From Candidatus Saccharimonadales bacterium (lineage in GTDB: Bacteria; Patescibacteriota; Saccharimonadia; Saccharimonadales; Saccharimonadaceae): a DNA stretch of 9,480 bases. The notes under the pieces were generated by a model. That model was not told the origin of the DNA, did not search any database, and saw nothing but the letters and a program-made list of their open reading frames with translations. Positions within the stretch are counted from its first letter, which is position 1. Each line of letters opens with the position of its first letter. Where the stretch lies: assembly GCA_030145955.1 (NCBI GenBank), contig JASLCR010000015.1:1-9480 (forward strand). The letters run 5' to 3'. This document shows positions 1 to 4,297 of this stretch, piece by piece. The position numbers were made by a program, and so were the translations under genes.

Positions 1-316
1 GCACCTCTGGCGCTGACAAGCCAGCAGTAATCATGACAATGACAATCGGAAATACCAGCCGCATACCAAAGACGGCAATGAATATTCCGATAGTCATAAA
101 GAATGTTTGCCAAAATTTACTCATACTTGAGAGAACTTTGGCATTAATGATCGCGTTATCGAAGCTGAAGGTTATTTCCACAAGAATGAGTACGGTGGCG
201 ATAAATAATGCACTCGGGCCAAGCTCAGCTCCTACGAATATAAGAGCAAGTATCGTGATAATGGCGCTGATGAGGAATATGCGAAATGGGTGATGTGAGT
301 GAAATAGAGACTTCAT
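1..316 (-). CDS. DUF475 / TerC-like integral membrane protein, N-terminal part
   Basis: The first 105 codons are visible and the C-terminus lies beyond the left window edge. The protein starts MKSLFHSHHP, followed by a hydrophobic segment at about residues 11-30 and another at 34-50. It then has the signature EITFSFDNAIINA (residues 47-59) and a further hydrophobic stretch containing FGMRLVFPIVIVMI. The acidic residue followed by FSxDNA is the hallmark of the TerC/DUF475 superfamily, membrane proteins linked to metal ion (often manganese) export or tellurium resistance. DUF475 members continue with the same GMRLVFP segment, so I favour DUF475 over classical TerC. The start at 316 is supported by a TGCTATACT extended -10 ending 9 nt upstream, which predicts a leader of about 3 nt and no Shine-Dalgarno site. 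Substrate unknown. It is divergent from the membrane protein gene at 400. Confidence 0.85.
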   Translation of the reverse strand, partial: MKSLFHSHHPFRIFLISAIITILALIFVGAELGPSALFIATVLILVEITFSFDNAIINAKVLSSMSKFWQTFFMTIGIFIAVFGMRLVFPIVIVMITAGLSAPEV

Positions 317-325
317 GCTTATTTA

Positions 326-334
326 AGTATAGCA
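326..334 (-). promoter_or_regulatory. Extended -10 promoter of the DUF475 gene
   Basis: On the minus strand TGC is followed directly by TATACT (hexamer at 331 to 326), matching the extended -10 form TGnTATAAT. The expected start of transcription is about 319, three bases before the ATG at 316. No convincing -35 hexamer is seen, as is usual for extended -10 promoters. Confidence 0.6.
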
Positions 335-370
335 CCAGGAAGTAGGTGAAAAACGAGCATAATTATTTTA

Positions 371-379
371 TGCTATTAT
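371..379 (+). promoter_or_regulatory. Extended -10 promoter of the channel-like membrane protein gene
   Basis: TGC precedes TATTAT (374-379). The predicted transcript start near 386 leaves a leader of about 14 nt containing GGAGG (392-396) just ahead of the ATG at 400. It lies about 40 bp from the divergent -10 of the DUF475 gene, so the two promoters share one 83-bp intergenic region. Confidence 0.5.
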
Positions 380-399
380 TATGGTTGAAATGGAGGCGT

Positions 400-1050
400 A
401 TGGCGACTAAACTGTCAAAAGTTGAACTTATCGAGGCGCAAATTGCTTTATTTATTGCGGTTGCTCTTCAGTTTATTGTATGGCTCATTAACGATCACTT
501 TTTCTCTGTTCCGCAGTATATCTTGATCGCTGTCGAGGTTGCGTTGGCACTCTCGCTCGGCTTCGCATCAAGTGTAAAAAGTCTTCGTGAGCGTACGCTG
601 CATCATACGATTGCCACATCGCTAATTGGACTAATCTCACTCGCAAACATGGCCTCTCTTGCTGTCGTTATTTATGCGCTGATTGTTGGTAGCACGGCAA
701 GCGGGTTTGAGCTTCTCGGATCTGCCCTCGCAATCTTTGTCACGAATGTCATCGTTTTTGCACTTTGGTACTGGGAGATTGACAGCCCAGGTCTGACAAA
801 TCGCCGCTGGACAAAGTCTGACAAGGATTTTCAATTTACCCAGCAAGGCATGCCAAATGAATTTCCTGATTGGCGGCCGGAGTTTATTGATTATCTTTAT
901 ATCTCGGCTATTAATTCAGTAAACGGCGCAACCACTAGTGCTCACCCGCTGACACGCCAGGCGAAGTTGCTGATGGCTTCGCAAGCGATGATTTCTATTT
1001 TTACATTAGCGCTTGTCATTGCCCGGTCGGTCAGTATTCTTGGTACGTAA
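400..1050 (+). CDS. Multi-spanning membrane protein with a degenerate ion-channel-like C-terminus
   Basis: A 216-aa protein starting MATKLSKVEL. The frame is open further upstream to a GTG at 346, but that start would lie before the promoter at 371-379. ATG 400 has GGAGG at 392-396, a short 3-nt spacing. Hydrophobic segments lie at about residues 12-30, 38-58, 70-97, 103-125 and 188-212. The last third (162-212) reads like the pore region and final helix of two-helix potassium channels: EFIDYLYISAINS, then HPLTRQAKLLMASQ, then a helix ending ALVIARSV. The TVGYG selectivity filter is absent, with NSVNGATTS in that place. The motif ALWYWEIDSPG (121-131) follows the fourth helix. From memory, similar proteins are annotated as uncharacterised membrane proteins or channel relatives. 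Function unknown; a potassium-selective channel is unlikely. Next gene: mscS-like, same strand, 43 bp downstream with its own promoter. Confidence 0.75.
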   Translation: MATKLSKVELIEAQIALFIAVALQFIVWLINDHFFSVPQYILIAVEVALALSLGFASSVKSLRERTLHHTIATSLIGLISLANMASLAVVIYALIVGSTASGFELLGSALAIFVTNVIVFALWYWEIDSPGLTNRRWTKSDKDFQFTQQGMPNEFPDWRPEFIDYLYISAINSVNGATTSAHPLTRQAKLLMASQAMISIFTLALVIARSVSILGT

Positions 1051-1057
1051 TACTCGC

Positions 1058-1085
1058 TTGCGTCCCCGCGTACATTCGTTATACT
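1058..1085 (+). promoter_or_regulatory. Promoter of the MscS-family gene
   Basis: TTGCGT (1058-1063), a 16-bp spacer and TATACT (1080-1085). The expected transcript start is about 1092, so GTG 1094 would be translated from an mRNA with almost no leader. The -35 keeps only the TTG half of the consensus. Confidence 0.55.
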
Positions 1086-1093
1086 AGGTGTAC

Positions 1094-2014
1094 GTGAACG
1101 ATTCTTTATTTCTAACAATTCAGCACGAGACATCGGAGTTTTTAGCTCAACCAAATGCATACCGCTCGGTACTCATCCTTGTCGCGGCGATAGTTGCGTC
1201 GTATCTTGCGAGTAAATTGCTTGCAGGAGTGATTGTTCGTGTTGCGCAGGTGGTTGGCACTAAATCTGATCAAATGACAGATAATCAACGGCAGATACGC
1301 TACCGGCAAATTGAAACCTACTTAAGCATTGCGGTGGCGATAGTTCGTGCTGTTGTCGTCGCTATCGTTGCCTATCTTACGTGGCGCTTGCTCACACCAG
1401 CCTCAAGCAGTAGCGCGGCGGCGATTGGTGCAAGTGCCTTCTTTATTGTTGTCGCTGGGCAAACGCTTGGGCCGGTACTTCGCGATATTACCGCTGGCGC
1501 AGCAATGATTACCGAAGGATGGTTTCATGTTGGTGATCATGTTAAGGTAGAGCCGTTTATCGATGTCTCTGGCGTGGTTGAGCGGTTTACTCTGCGATCA
1601 ACAAAGCTTCGTAGCCTAAGTGGTGAAGCGATCTGGATTCATAATCAACAAATTCATGCCGTGCATGTGACGCGTAATGCTGCCCGTACCTACATTGTAG
1701 ATATCTTTACTCATGAGCCGTCGATTGCCCAAGCGGCAATTCAAGAAGTGATTGATGCGGTGCCGTCAAATAGCGCTATGGTGCGAAACCCTATCAAGAT
1801 CGGCGAAATCGAGAAATGGGATAAGTTGTGGTATATCGCCGTGCATGCGAAGACTGCTCCTGGCCGAGAGTGGCTCATTGAGCGGTTCTTTATTAATGCG
1901 CTTAAGCAGATCGATGAGAACAAACCGAAAGATGAGCGGATCTTTGCTTTTGAGCCGATGGCACGCTATGCTGATCCGAAGGCGGAGAAGGAATTTAAGC
2001 GGTCAATTCGGTAG
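1094..2014 (+). CDS. MscS-family mechanosensitive ion channel
   Basis: A small-conductance mechanosensitive channel of about 306 aa that would sit in the cytoplasmic membrane and release solutes on hypo-osmotic shock. Three hydrophobic segments are visible at about residues 24-50, 76-100 and 108-140. The third is the Gly/Ala-rich pore helix of MscS, with AGQTLGPVLRDITAGAAM (121-138). After it comes the beta domain: GWFHVGDHVKVEP, GVVERFTLRSTKLRSLSGE and IWIHNQQI, which correspond to the conserved region ending in IPN in other family members. A C-terminal alpha/beta domain follows to about residue 290. Length is typical of MscS. Start choice: GTG 1088 is only 2 nt past the -10 hexamer and cannot be in a normal transcript, whereas GTG 1094 sits at the predicted mRNA 5' end. 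Family assignment is strong; conductance and selectivity cannot be told. Confidence 0.88.
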   Translation: MNDSLFLTIQHETSEFLAQPNAYRSVLILVAAIVASYLASKLLAGVIVRVAQVVGTKSDQMTDNQRQIRYRQIETYLSIAVAIVRAVVVAIVAYLTWRLLTPASSSSAAAIGASAFFIVVAGQTLGPVLRDITAGAAMITEGWFHVGDHVKVEPFIDVSGVVERFTLRSTKLRSLSGEAIWIHNQQIHAVHVTRNAARTYIVDIFTHEPSIAQAAIQEVIDAVPSNSAMVRNPIKIGEIEKWDKLWYIAVHAKTAPGREWLIERFFINALKQIDENKPKDERIFAFEPMARYADPKAEKEFKRSIR

Positions 2015-2070
2015 ATTGTAATAGTAGTACGATGATATGTATCGCGTGCTAAGATAAAAGCATCAACCGA

Positions 2071-2081
2071 TAGAATAGGAG
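2071..2081 (+). promoter_or_regulatory. Overlapping -10 and Shine-Dalgarno deciding the start of the small membrane protein
   Basis: TAGAAT (2071-2076) is followed by AGGAG (2077-2081) and then two in-frame ATGs at 2083 and 2089. If TAGAAT is a -10, transcription starts at 2083 and the ATG there is leaderless. If AGGAG is a ribosome site, it is 7 nt from ATG 2089 and only 1 nt from ATG 2083. A second -10-like hexamer TAAGAT lies at 2050-2055 and would give a transcript carrying the AGGAG. The two readings cannot be separated by eye. Confidence 0.35.
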
Positions 2082-2088
2082 AATGGTT

Positions 2089-2313
2089 ATGTTGGGAGGA
2101 GATTTTGAACAAGTTGTCGTTACAGGCAGTGGTGTAGTCGAGTTTGTACTTTTTATTGCGATACTTTGGTTTGTGCTCTGTGTCATTCTGTTCTTTAAGG
2201 TCTGGGTGATGACCAATGATGTCAGCAAAATAAAGTACATGTTAAAGGAGTGGCTTGATCTTGAGCATCCGTTTGATAAAGACGATAGCAGGAGCGAGGA
2301 AAAAGTTAACTGA
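2089..2313 (+). CDS. Small single-span membrane protein, unknown function
   Basis: A 74-aa protein (76 aa if ATG 2083 is used), not recognised. The N-terminal 15 or so residues (MLGGDFEQVVVTGSG) are followed by one long hydrophobic helix at about 16-38 (VVEFVLFIAILWFVLCVILFF), then a charged tail with MTNDVSKIKYMLKEWLDLEHP and an acidic/basic C-terminus (DKDDSRSEEKVN). The Lys after the helix suggests N-out/C-in topology. The tail has an amphipathic look (IKYMLKEWLDL) that could contact a partner. AGGAG 7 nt before ATG 2089 supports this start. It follows the MscS gene by 74 bp on the same strand and codon use looks like its neighbours, so it is probably a real gene. Nothing in it names a function. 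Confidence 0.65.
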   Translation: MLGGDFEQVVVTGSGVVEFVLFIAILWFVLCVILFFKVWVMTNDVSKIKYMLKEWLDLEHPFDKDDSRSEEKVN

Positions 2314-2418
2314 TTTTTTCTGTGGCTCCCTTGTACGCCGAAATTCGAACCTATTTCGAGCAAAATGACTGAAGTGCAAGCTCGGCCCTACCGCCTAGCA
2401 CGGCAAGCTGTGCTGCGC

Positions 2419-2439
2419 CCCGCCAGAAAAGCCCTTTGC
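2419..2439 (+). repeat. Third, partial copy of the 55-bp repeat end
   Basis: CCCGCCAGAAAAGCCCTTTG matches the outer end of the 55-bp repeat as it reads on the plus strand at 3893 (CCCGCCAGAAAAATCCTTTT), with two mismatches in the first 18 bases. It lies head to head with repeat copy A, so 2423-2439 and 2481-2498 could pair as a long imperfect stem around a loop of about 40 nt. No gene overlaps it. Confidence 0.55.
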
Positions 2440-2446
2440 ATATTTT

Positions 2447-2501
2447 TTGAGATTTACTCCGCCGAGATTTTTAGGGTTTGGAAAAGGGTTTTTCTGGTCG
2501 G
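2447..2501 (+). repeat. Inverted repeat copy A (55 bp) flanking the kinase/HAD operon
   Basis: Starts TTGAGATTTAC, contains CGCCGAGATTTTTAGGGTT and ends TTTTTCTGGTCGG. It is matched at 49 of 55 positions, without gaps, by the reverse complement of 3893-3947. The six differences are two TC/CG doublets and two single changes. The two copies face each other across the HAD and kinase genes. The whole interval 2314-2573 contains no credible gene; it holds this repeat, the partial copy before it and the hairpin cluster after it. Confidence 0.85.
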
Positions 2502-2505
2502 TTGC

Positions 2506-2563
2506 CTGCCATAAATGGCAGAGGCGGCGTGGCTTTAGCCGGCATAGCCGACGCGCTTCGCGC
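2506..2563. repeat. Cluster of four short perfect hairpins downstream of the HAD gene
   Basis: Four inverted repeats follow in close succession: CTGCCATAAATGGCAG (2506-2521, 7-bp stem), GGCTTTAGCC (2531-2540), CGGCATAGCCG (2540-2550) and GCGCTTCGCGC (2553-2563). On the minus strand they come directly after the HAD stop codon at 2574. They could protect the transcript 3' end or terminate it weakly, but no U-tract follows. The density resembles REP-type extragenic repeats. Confidence 0.5.
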
Positions 2564-2573
2564 AAATTGCAAA

Positions 2574-3311
2574 TTAGTTCGTAGTTTTCTTAAAGCCCTG
2601 CTCGTCAAGCGACTGCGAAATTAAAGAGTAAAGCGTATCCCAGTCGGGAGCGATTGCATCTGGTGACCAATCATGCCCAGTTTGATTATATGCGCGACCC
2701 AGCACAAACGTAGCGACGTTGGCTTTCTTTGAGCTTATTGCGTTTGCTACGCTATCCTCAACCATAATGTGCGCGCCGAGTTTATCTCGTAATATCGTGC
2801 CTTTGTCTGCTTGTGTTTCACCGATAAAATCGGGATCACCAGAAAAATGCAATTCATCTATGAGATCTTCGTCGGCGTCGCCGACGCCAAAATGTTCCCC
2901 AAGTGCCGTTAGCGTAACATCTTCCAAGTTGCCCTTATCGCGTGCTGTGAGTGCATGAAGCGACGCGCCATACTCTGCTTTTAACCTTGCAAGTACCTCA
3001 CGCGCACCAGGTATCAGCAAGTAGTTTGCCACGTCTTTCTGTGCGCCATAGAAGCCGTCATCAAACTTCTTACCAGTTTCCGTATCGGTTTCTACACCGT
3101 CATCATGCCAATGACGAAACAGGTCCTTATTGTGTTTAGCGTTGTGGTCAAAAATGTCCTCAACCTTATAGCTCGTACCATGTATGTTATTCCACCGCTC
3201 GACGGCGTGTTGAGGTGTGTCAAATAGAACACCGTCAATGTCTACGACGATAACTGGGTTCTCTTTGAGTATTTCTGGGTTTACAGGTTGTTCTGATAGT
3301 TGCTCAGTCAT
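2574..3311 (-). CDS. HAD-superfamily phosphatase, 5'-nucleotidase-like
   Basis: A 245-aa soluble hydrolase with all four HAD motifs. Motif I is VVDIDGVLFDT, with nucleophile Asp24 and acid/base Asp26. Motif II is LTAR (Thr122). Motif III is Lys170 in ADKGTILRDKLG. Motif IV is VEDS (184-187), whose acidic pair binds magnesium. The insert between motifs I and II (about 35-105) is helical and rich in His, Trp and Asp, as in a C1 cap. DxDGVL with a cap of this size recalls deoxyribonucleotidases (NT5C type), though several other phosphatases share it. The true substrate is open. It lies 2 nt downstream of the kinase stop codon; AGAAGGA, inside the last codons of the kinase gene, is its ribosome site. 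The pair is therefore one operon driven from the kinase promoter. The first 18 residues are polar and probably disordered. Confidence 0.85.
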   Translation of the reverse strand: MTEQLSEQPVNPEILKENPVIVVDIDGVLFDTPQHAVERWNNIHGTSYKVEDIFDHNAKHNKDLFRHWHDDGVETDTETGKKFDDGFYGAQKDVANYLLIPGAREVLARLKAEYGASLHALTARDKGNLEDVTLTALGEHFGVGDADEDLIDELHFSGDPDFIGETQADKGTILRDKLGAHIMVEDSVANAISSKKANVATFVLGRAYNQTGHDWSPDAIAPDWDTLYSLISQSLDEQGFKKTTN

Positions 3312-3313
3312 AT

Positions 3314-3853
3314 TTATTCCTTCTCAACTACGTCCTTCGATTGGAGCTGGTCAATTATCAGGTCAGCCGCTTCTTCGCTAGAATACTTGGTAGTGTCGAT
3401 GACGAAGTCATCAGTAAGTGGCTGTGTTTCATCGTAAAACCGGCGTGTTTCTTCTTCCGGTACAACCTTCTCGCGACTTTTACTACGCTGAATCACATCA
3501 TCTAAAGGAGCTGATAAAAAGACTGTACGGTAGTCAATGTTGTTTGCGTTGAAAAATGATTTCAGCTTTGCGATGTGCTCGTCTCGGTACATTTCTTCAA
3601 TGATAACGTTATATCCATTGATGTAAGCTTGCTTTGTGAAATACTGGCTTACATCTTGCGCAATCGCGGATCTTTTCCTTCGATTCTCGCTGCCTTTCTC
3701 ATGACTAATACCATCATCAGACAAAGGCATATAGTGCTTAAACTTATCGACATCGATAACTACCCACTTTGAACTCATCTTTTTTTGAATGATGTGCGAA
3801 ATAGTGGATTTTCCAACTCCAGACGGACCACGCAAAACTATTACAGAATTCAT
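3314..3853 (-). CDS. P-loop kinase (AAA_33 / zeta / chloramphenicol phosphotransferase-like)
   Basis: A 179-aa P-loop enzyme starting MNSVIVLRG. The Walker A motif is GPSGVGKST (residues 9-17). The strand VVIDVDKF (31-38) places Asp34 and Asp36 where small-molecule and polynucleotide kinases carry their base or magnesium ligand. VIIEEMYRDE looks like a Walker B strand. FLSAPLDDVIQRSKSRE resembles the lid region, where arginines contact phosphate. This architecture is shared by chloramphenicol phosphotransferase, zeta-type kinases and the kinase half of polynucleotide kinases; the substrate cannot be chosen from sequence alone. The frame is open 10 codons further upstream, but TATAAT (3865 to 3860) puts the transcript start exactly at A of ATG 3853, so the shorter start is preferred. 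First gene of the operon with the HAD phosphatase. Looks more AT-rich than its neighbours, hinting at separate origin. Confidence 0.8.
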   Translation of the reverse strand: MNSVIVLRGPSGVGKSTISHIIQKKMSSKWVVIDVDKFKHYMPLSDDGISHEKGSENRRKRSAIAQDVSQYFTKQAYINGYNVIIEEMYRDEHIAKLKSFFNANNIDYRTVFLSAPLDDVIQRSKSREKVVPEEETRRFYDETQPLTDDFVIDTTKYSSEEAADLIIDQLQSKDVVEKE

Positions 3854-3859
3854 AAGATG

Positions 3860-3868
3860 ATTATACCA
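3860..3868 (-). promoter_or_regulatory. Extended -10 promoter of the kinase/HAD operon
   Basis: On the minus strand TGG is followed by a perfect TATAAT (3865 to 3860), then CATCTT, then ATG. Six bases separate hexamer and start codon, which places +1 on the A of the ATG. This is the strongest-looking -10 in the window. Confidence 0.7.
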
Positions 3869-3892
3869 CCGGAGTAATCGCATTGTAGCGTA

Positions 3893-3947
3893 CCCGCCAG
3901 AAAAATCCTTTTCCGAACCCTAAAAATCTCGGCGCGGTAAATCTCAA
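3893..3947 (-). repeat. Inverted repeat copy B (55 bp)
   Basis: The reverse complement of copy A at 2447-2501 with 49 of 55 identical positions and no gaps. It ends 2 bp before a copy of the tRNA-Gln 3' end (3950-3967) and begins 40 bp upstream of the kinase start codon. Together with copy A it brackets a stretch of about 1.39 kb that holds exactly the kinase/HAD operon. Confidence 0.85.
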
Positions 3948-3949
3948 CT

Positions 3950-3967
3950 TGGCTGGGGTGGAGGGAT
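3950..3967 (-). repeat. Duplicate of the tRNA-Gln 3' end (possible attachment-site scar)
   Basis: TGGCTGGGGTGGAGGGAT at 3950-3967 is identical over 18 bases to 4130-4147, the CCA end, acceptor strand and start of the T-stem of the tRNA-Gln gene. It is a direct repeat 180 bp away. Duplicated tRNA 3' ends are typical of site-specific integration into tRNA genes. No integrase is present in the window, so the cause is inferred. Confidence 0.7.
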
Positions 3968-4081
3968 ATCACTTCGTTCCTCCGCTTGCTCGAAAAAATG
4001 AGCAAGCTAATTTTTCTTCACCGCGCTTCGCCGAACCCGCCGTCTTTTGCTTTCGCAAAAGCGGGGATTCGGATCCCAGCC
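3951..4081. mobile_element. 131-bp hairpin-rich non-coding block with 7-bp terminal inverted repeats
   Basis: The block is bounded by GGCTGGG (3951-3957) and CCCAGCC (4075-4081). Inside are four hairpins: GGAGG/CCTCC (3960-3964 with 3979-3983), an 8-bp stem GCTTGCTC/GAGCAAGC (3984-3991 with 4000-4007) followed by TAATTTTT, CTTTTGC/GCAAAAG (4044-4050 with 4055-4061) and GGGATTCGGATCCC (4064-4077). No gene is credible here; the minus-strand frame across it and the tRNA is an artefact. It could be a small non-autonomous element or an extragenic repeat. Calling it mobile rests on the terminal repeats and the tRNA-end copy only. The interval 3884-4088 holds this block and repeat B and nothing else that I can support. 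Confidence 0.35.
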
Positions 4082-4088
4082 GCTAACA

Positions 4089-4130
4089 ATAGAAAAAGTC
4101 TTAGATCAGAAGACCTAAGACTTTTTCTAT
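4089..4130 (-). terminator. Strong bidirectional intrinsic terminator after tRNA-Gln
   Basis: A perfect inverted repeat: AGAAAAAGTCTTAG (4091-4104) pairs with CTAAGACTTTTTCT (4115-4128) around a 10-nt loop, and two more A-T pairs extend it to 4089/4130. Both strands have a T-tract in the distal arm. On the minus strand the stem begins right at the end of the encoded CCA of the tRNA. Confidence 0.85.
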
Positions 4131-4204
4131 GGCTGGGGTGGAGGGATTCGAACCCCCGAATGCATGGACCAAAACCATGTGCCTTACCACTTGGCCACAC
4201 CCCA
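4130..4204 (-). tRNA. tRNA-Gln (anticodon TTG)
   Basis: A 75-nt gene including an encoded CCA. Acceptor stem TGGGGTG pairs with CACCCCA, with discriminator G73. The D-arm is GCC-AAGTGGTAA-GGC. The anticodon stem CATGG/CCATG holds the loop TTTTGGT, giving anticodon TTG (positions 34-36), which reads CAA and CAG by wobble. The variable loop is CATTC. The T-arm is GGGGG-TTCGAAT-CCCTC with one G-U pair. Acceptor strand, D-arm and G73 closely resemble E. coli tRNA-Gln, matching the known identity elements. It is transcribed alone, with a promoter upstream and a terminator hairpin immediately downstream. Its last 18 bases are duplicated at 3950-3967. Confidence 0.95.
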
Positions 4205-4237
4205 TTGGGTATTTCCCGTGTTAGGAAAACTCATATA

Positions 4238-4266
4238 AATATAACACAGTGGCCATTGTTTGACCA
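4238..4266 (-). promoter_or_regulatory. Probable promoter of tRNA-Gln
   Basis: On the minus strand TGGTCA (4266 to 4261), a 17-bp spacer and TATATT (4243 to 4238). The expected start near 4231 leaves a 5' leader of about 27 nt to be removed by RNase P. It overlaps the inverted repeat that may end the greA transcript. Confidence 0.5.
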
Positions 4267-4270
4267 CTGT
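4246..4270 (-). terminator. Inverted repeat, possible greA terminator
   Basis: ACAGTGG and CCACTGT form a perfect 7-bp stem with an 11-nt loop, 27 bp beyond the greA stop codon. On the minus strand it is followed by GTTATATTTATAT, a U-rich but interrupted tail. It sits inside the putative spacer and -35 of the tRNA-Gln promoter, so it could instead be a regulatory site. Confidence 0.45.
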
Positions 4271-4297
4271 TGCTATCTCTGCCTCAACTACTGCTAG

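Noticed and set aside
33..293. 86-aa plus-strand frame opposite the DUF475 gene.
   Set aside because: Antisense shadow of a frame carrying a recognisable family signature; no promoter or ribosome site of its own.
2282..2310. AT-rich inverted repeat near the end of the small membrane protein gene as a terminator.
   Set aside because: The stem is only A-T pairs within and just past the coding end; too weak to call.
2049..2363. 104-aa minus-strand frame overlapping the small membrane protein gene.
   Set aside because: Low-complexity Ser/Thr/Leu-rich antisense translation with no ribosome site; the plus-strand gene has start signals and a sensible membrane topology.
2331..2370. TTCGAA-containing sequence resembling a tRNA or tmRNA 3' end on the minus strand (GGTTCGAATTTC).
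   Set aside because: The bases around the T-loop-like TTCGAAT do not form a 5-bp T-stem, no acceptor or anticodon stem can be built upstream, and the only pairing is a 6-bp CGAAAT/ATTTCG hairpin.
4018..4200. 60-aa minus-strand frame and a 103-aa plus-strand frame over the tRNA and its flank.
   Set aside because: They run through the tRNA-Gln gene, its terminator and the hairpin block; residues merely translate structural RNA and repeats.
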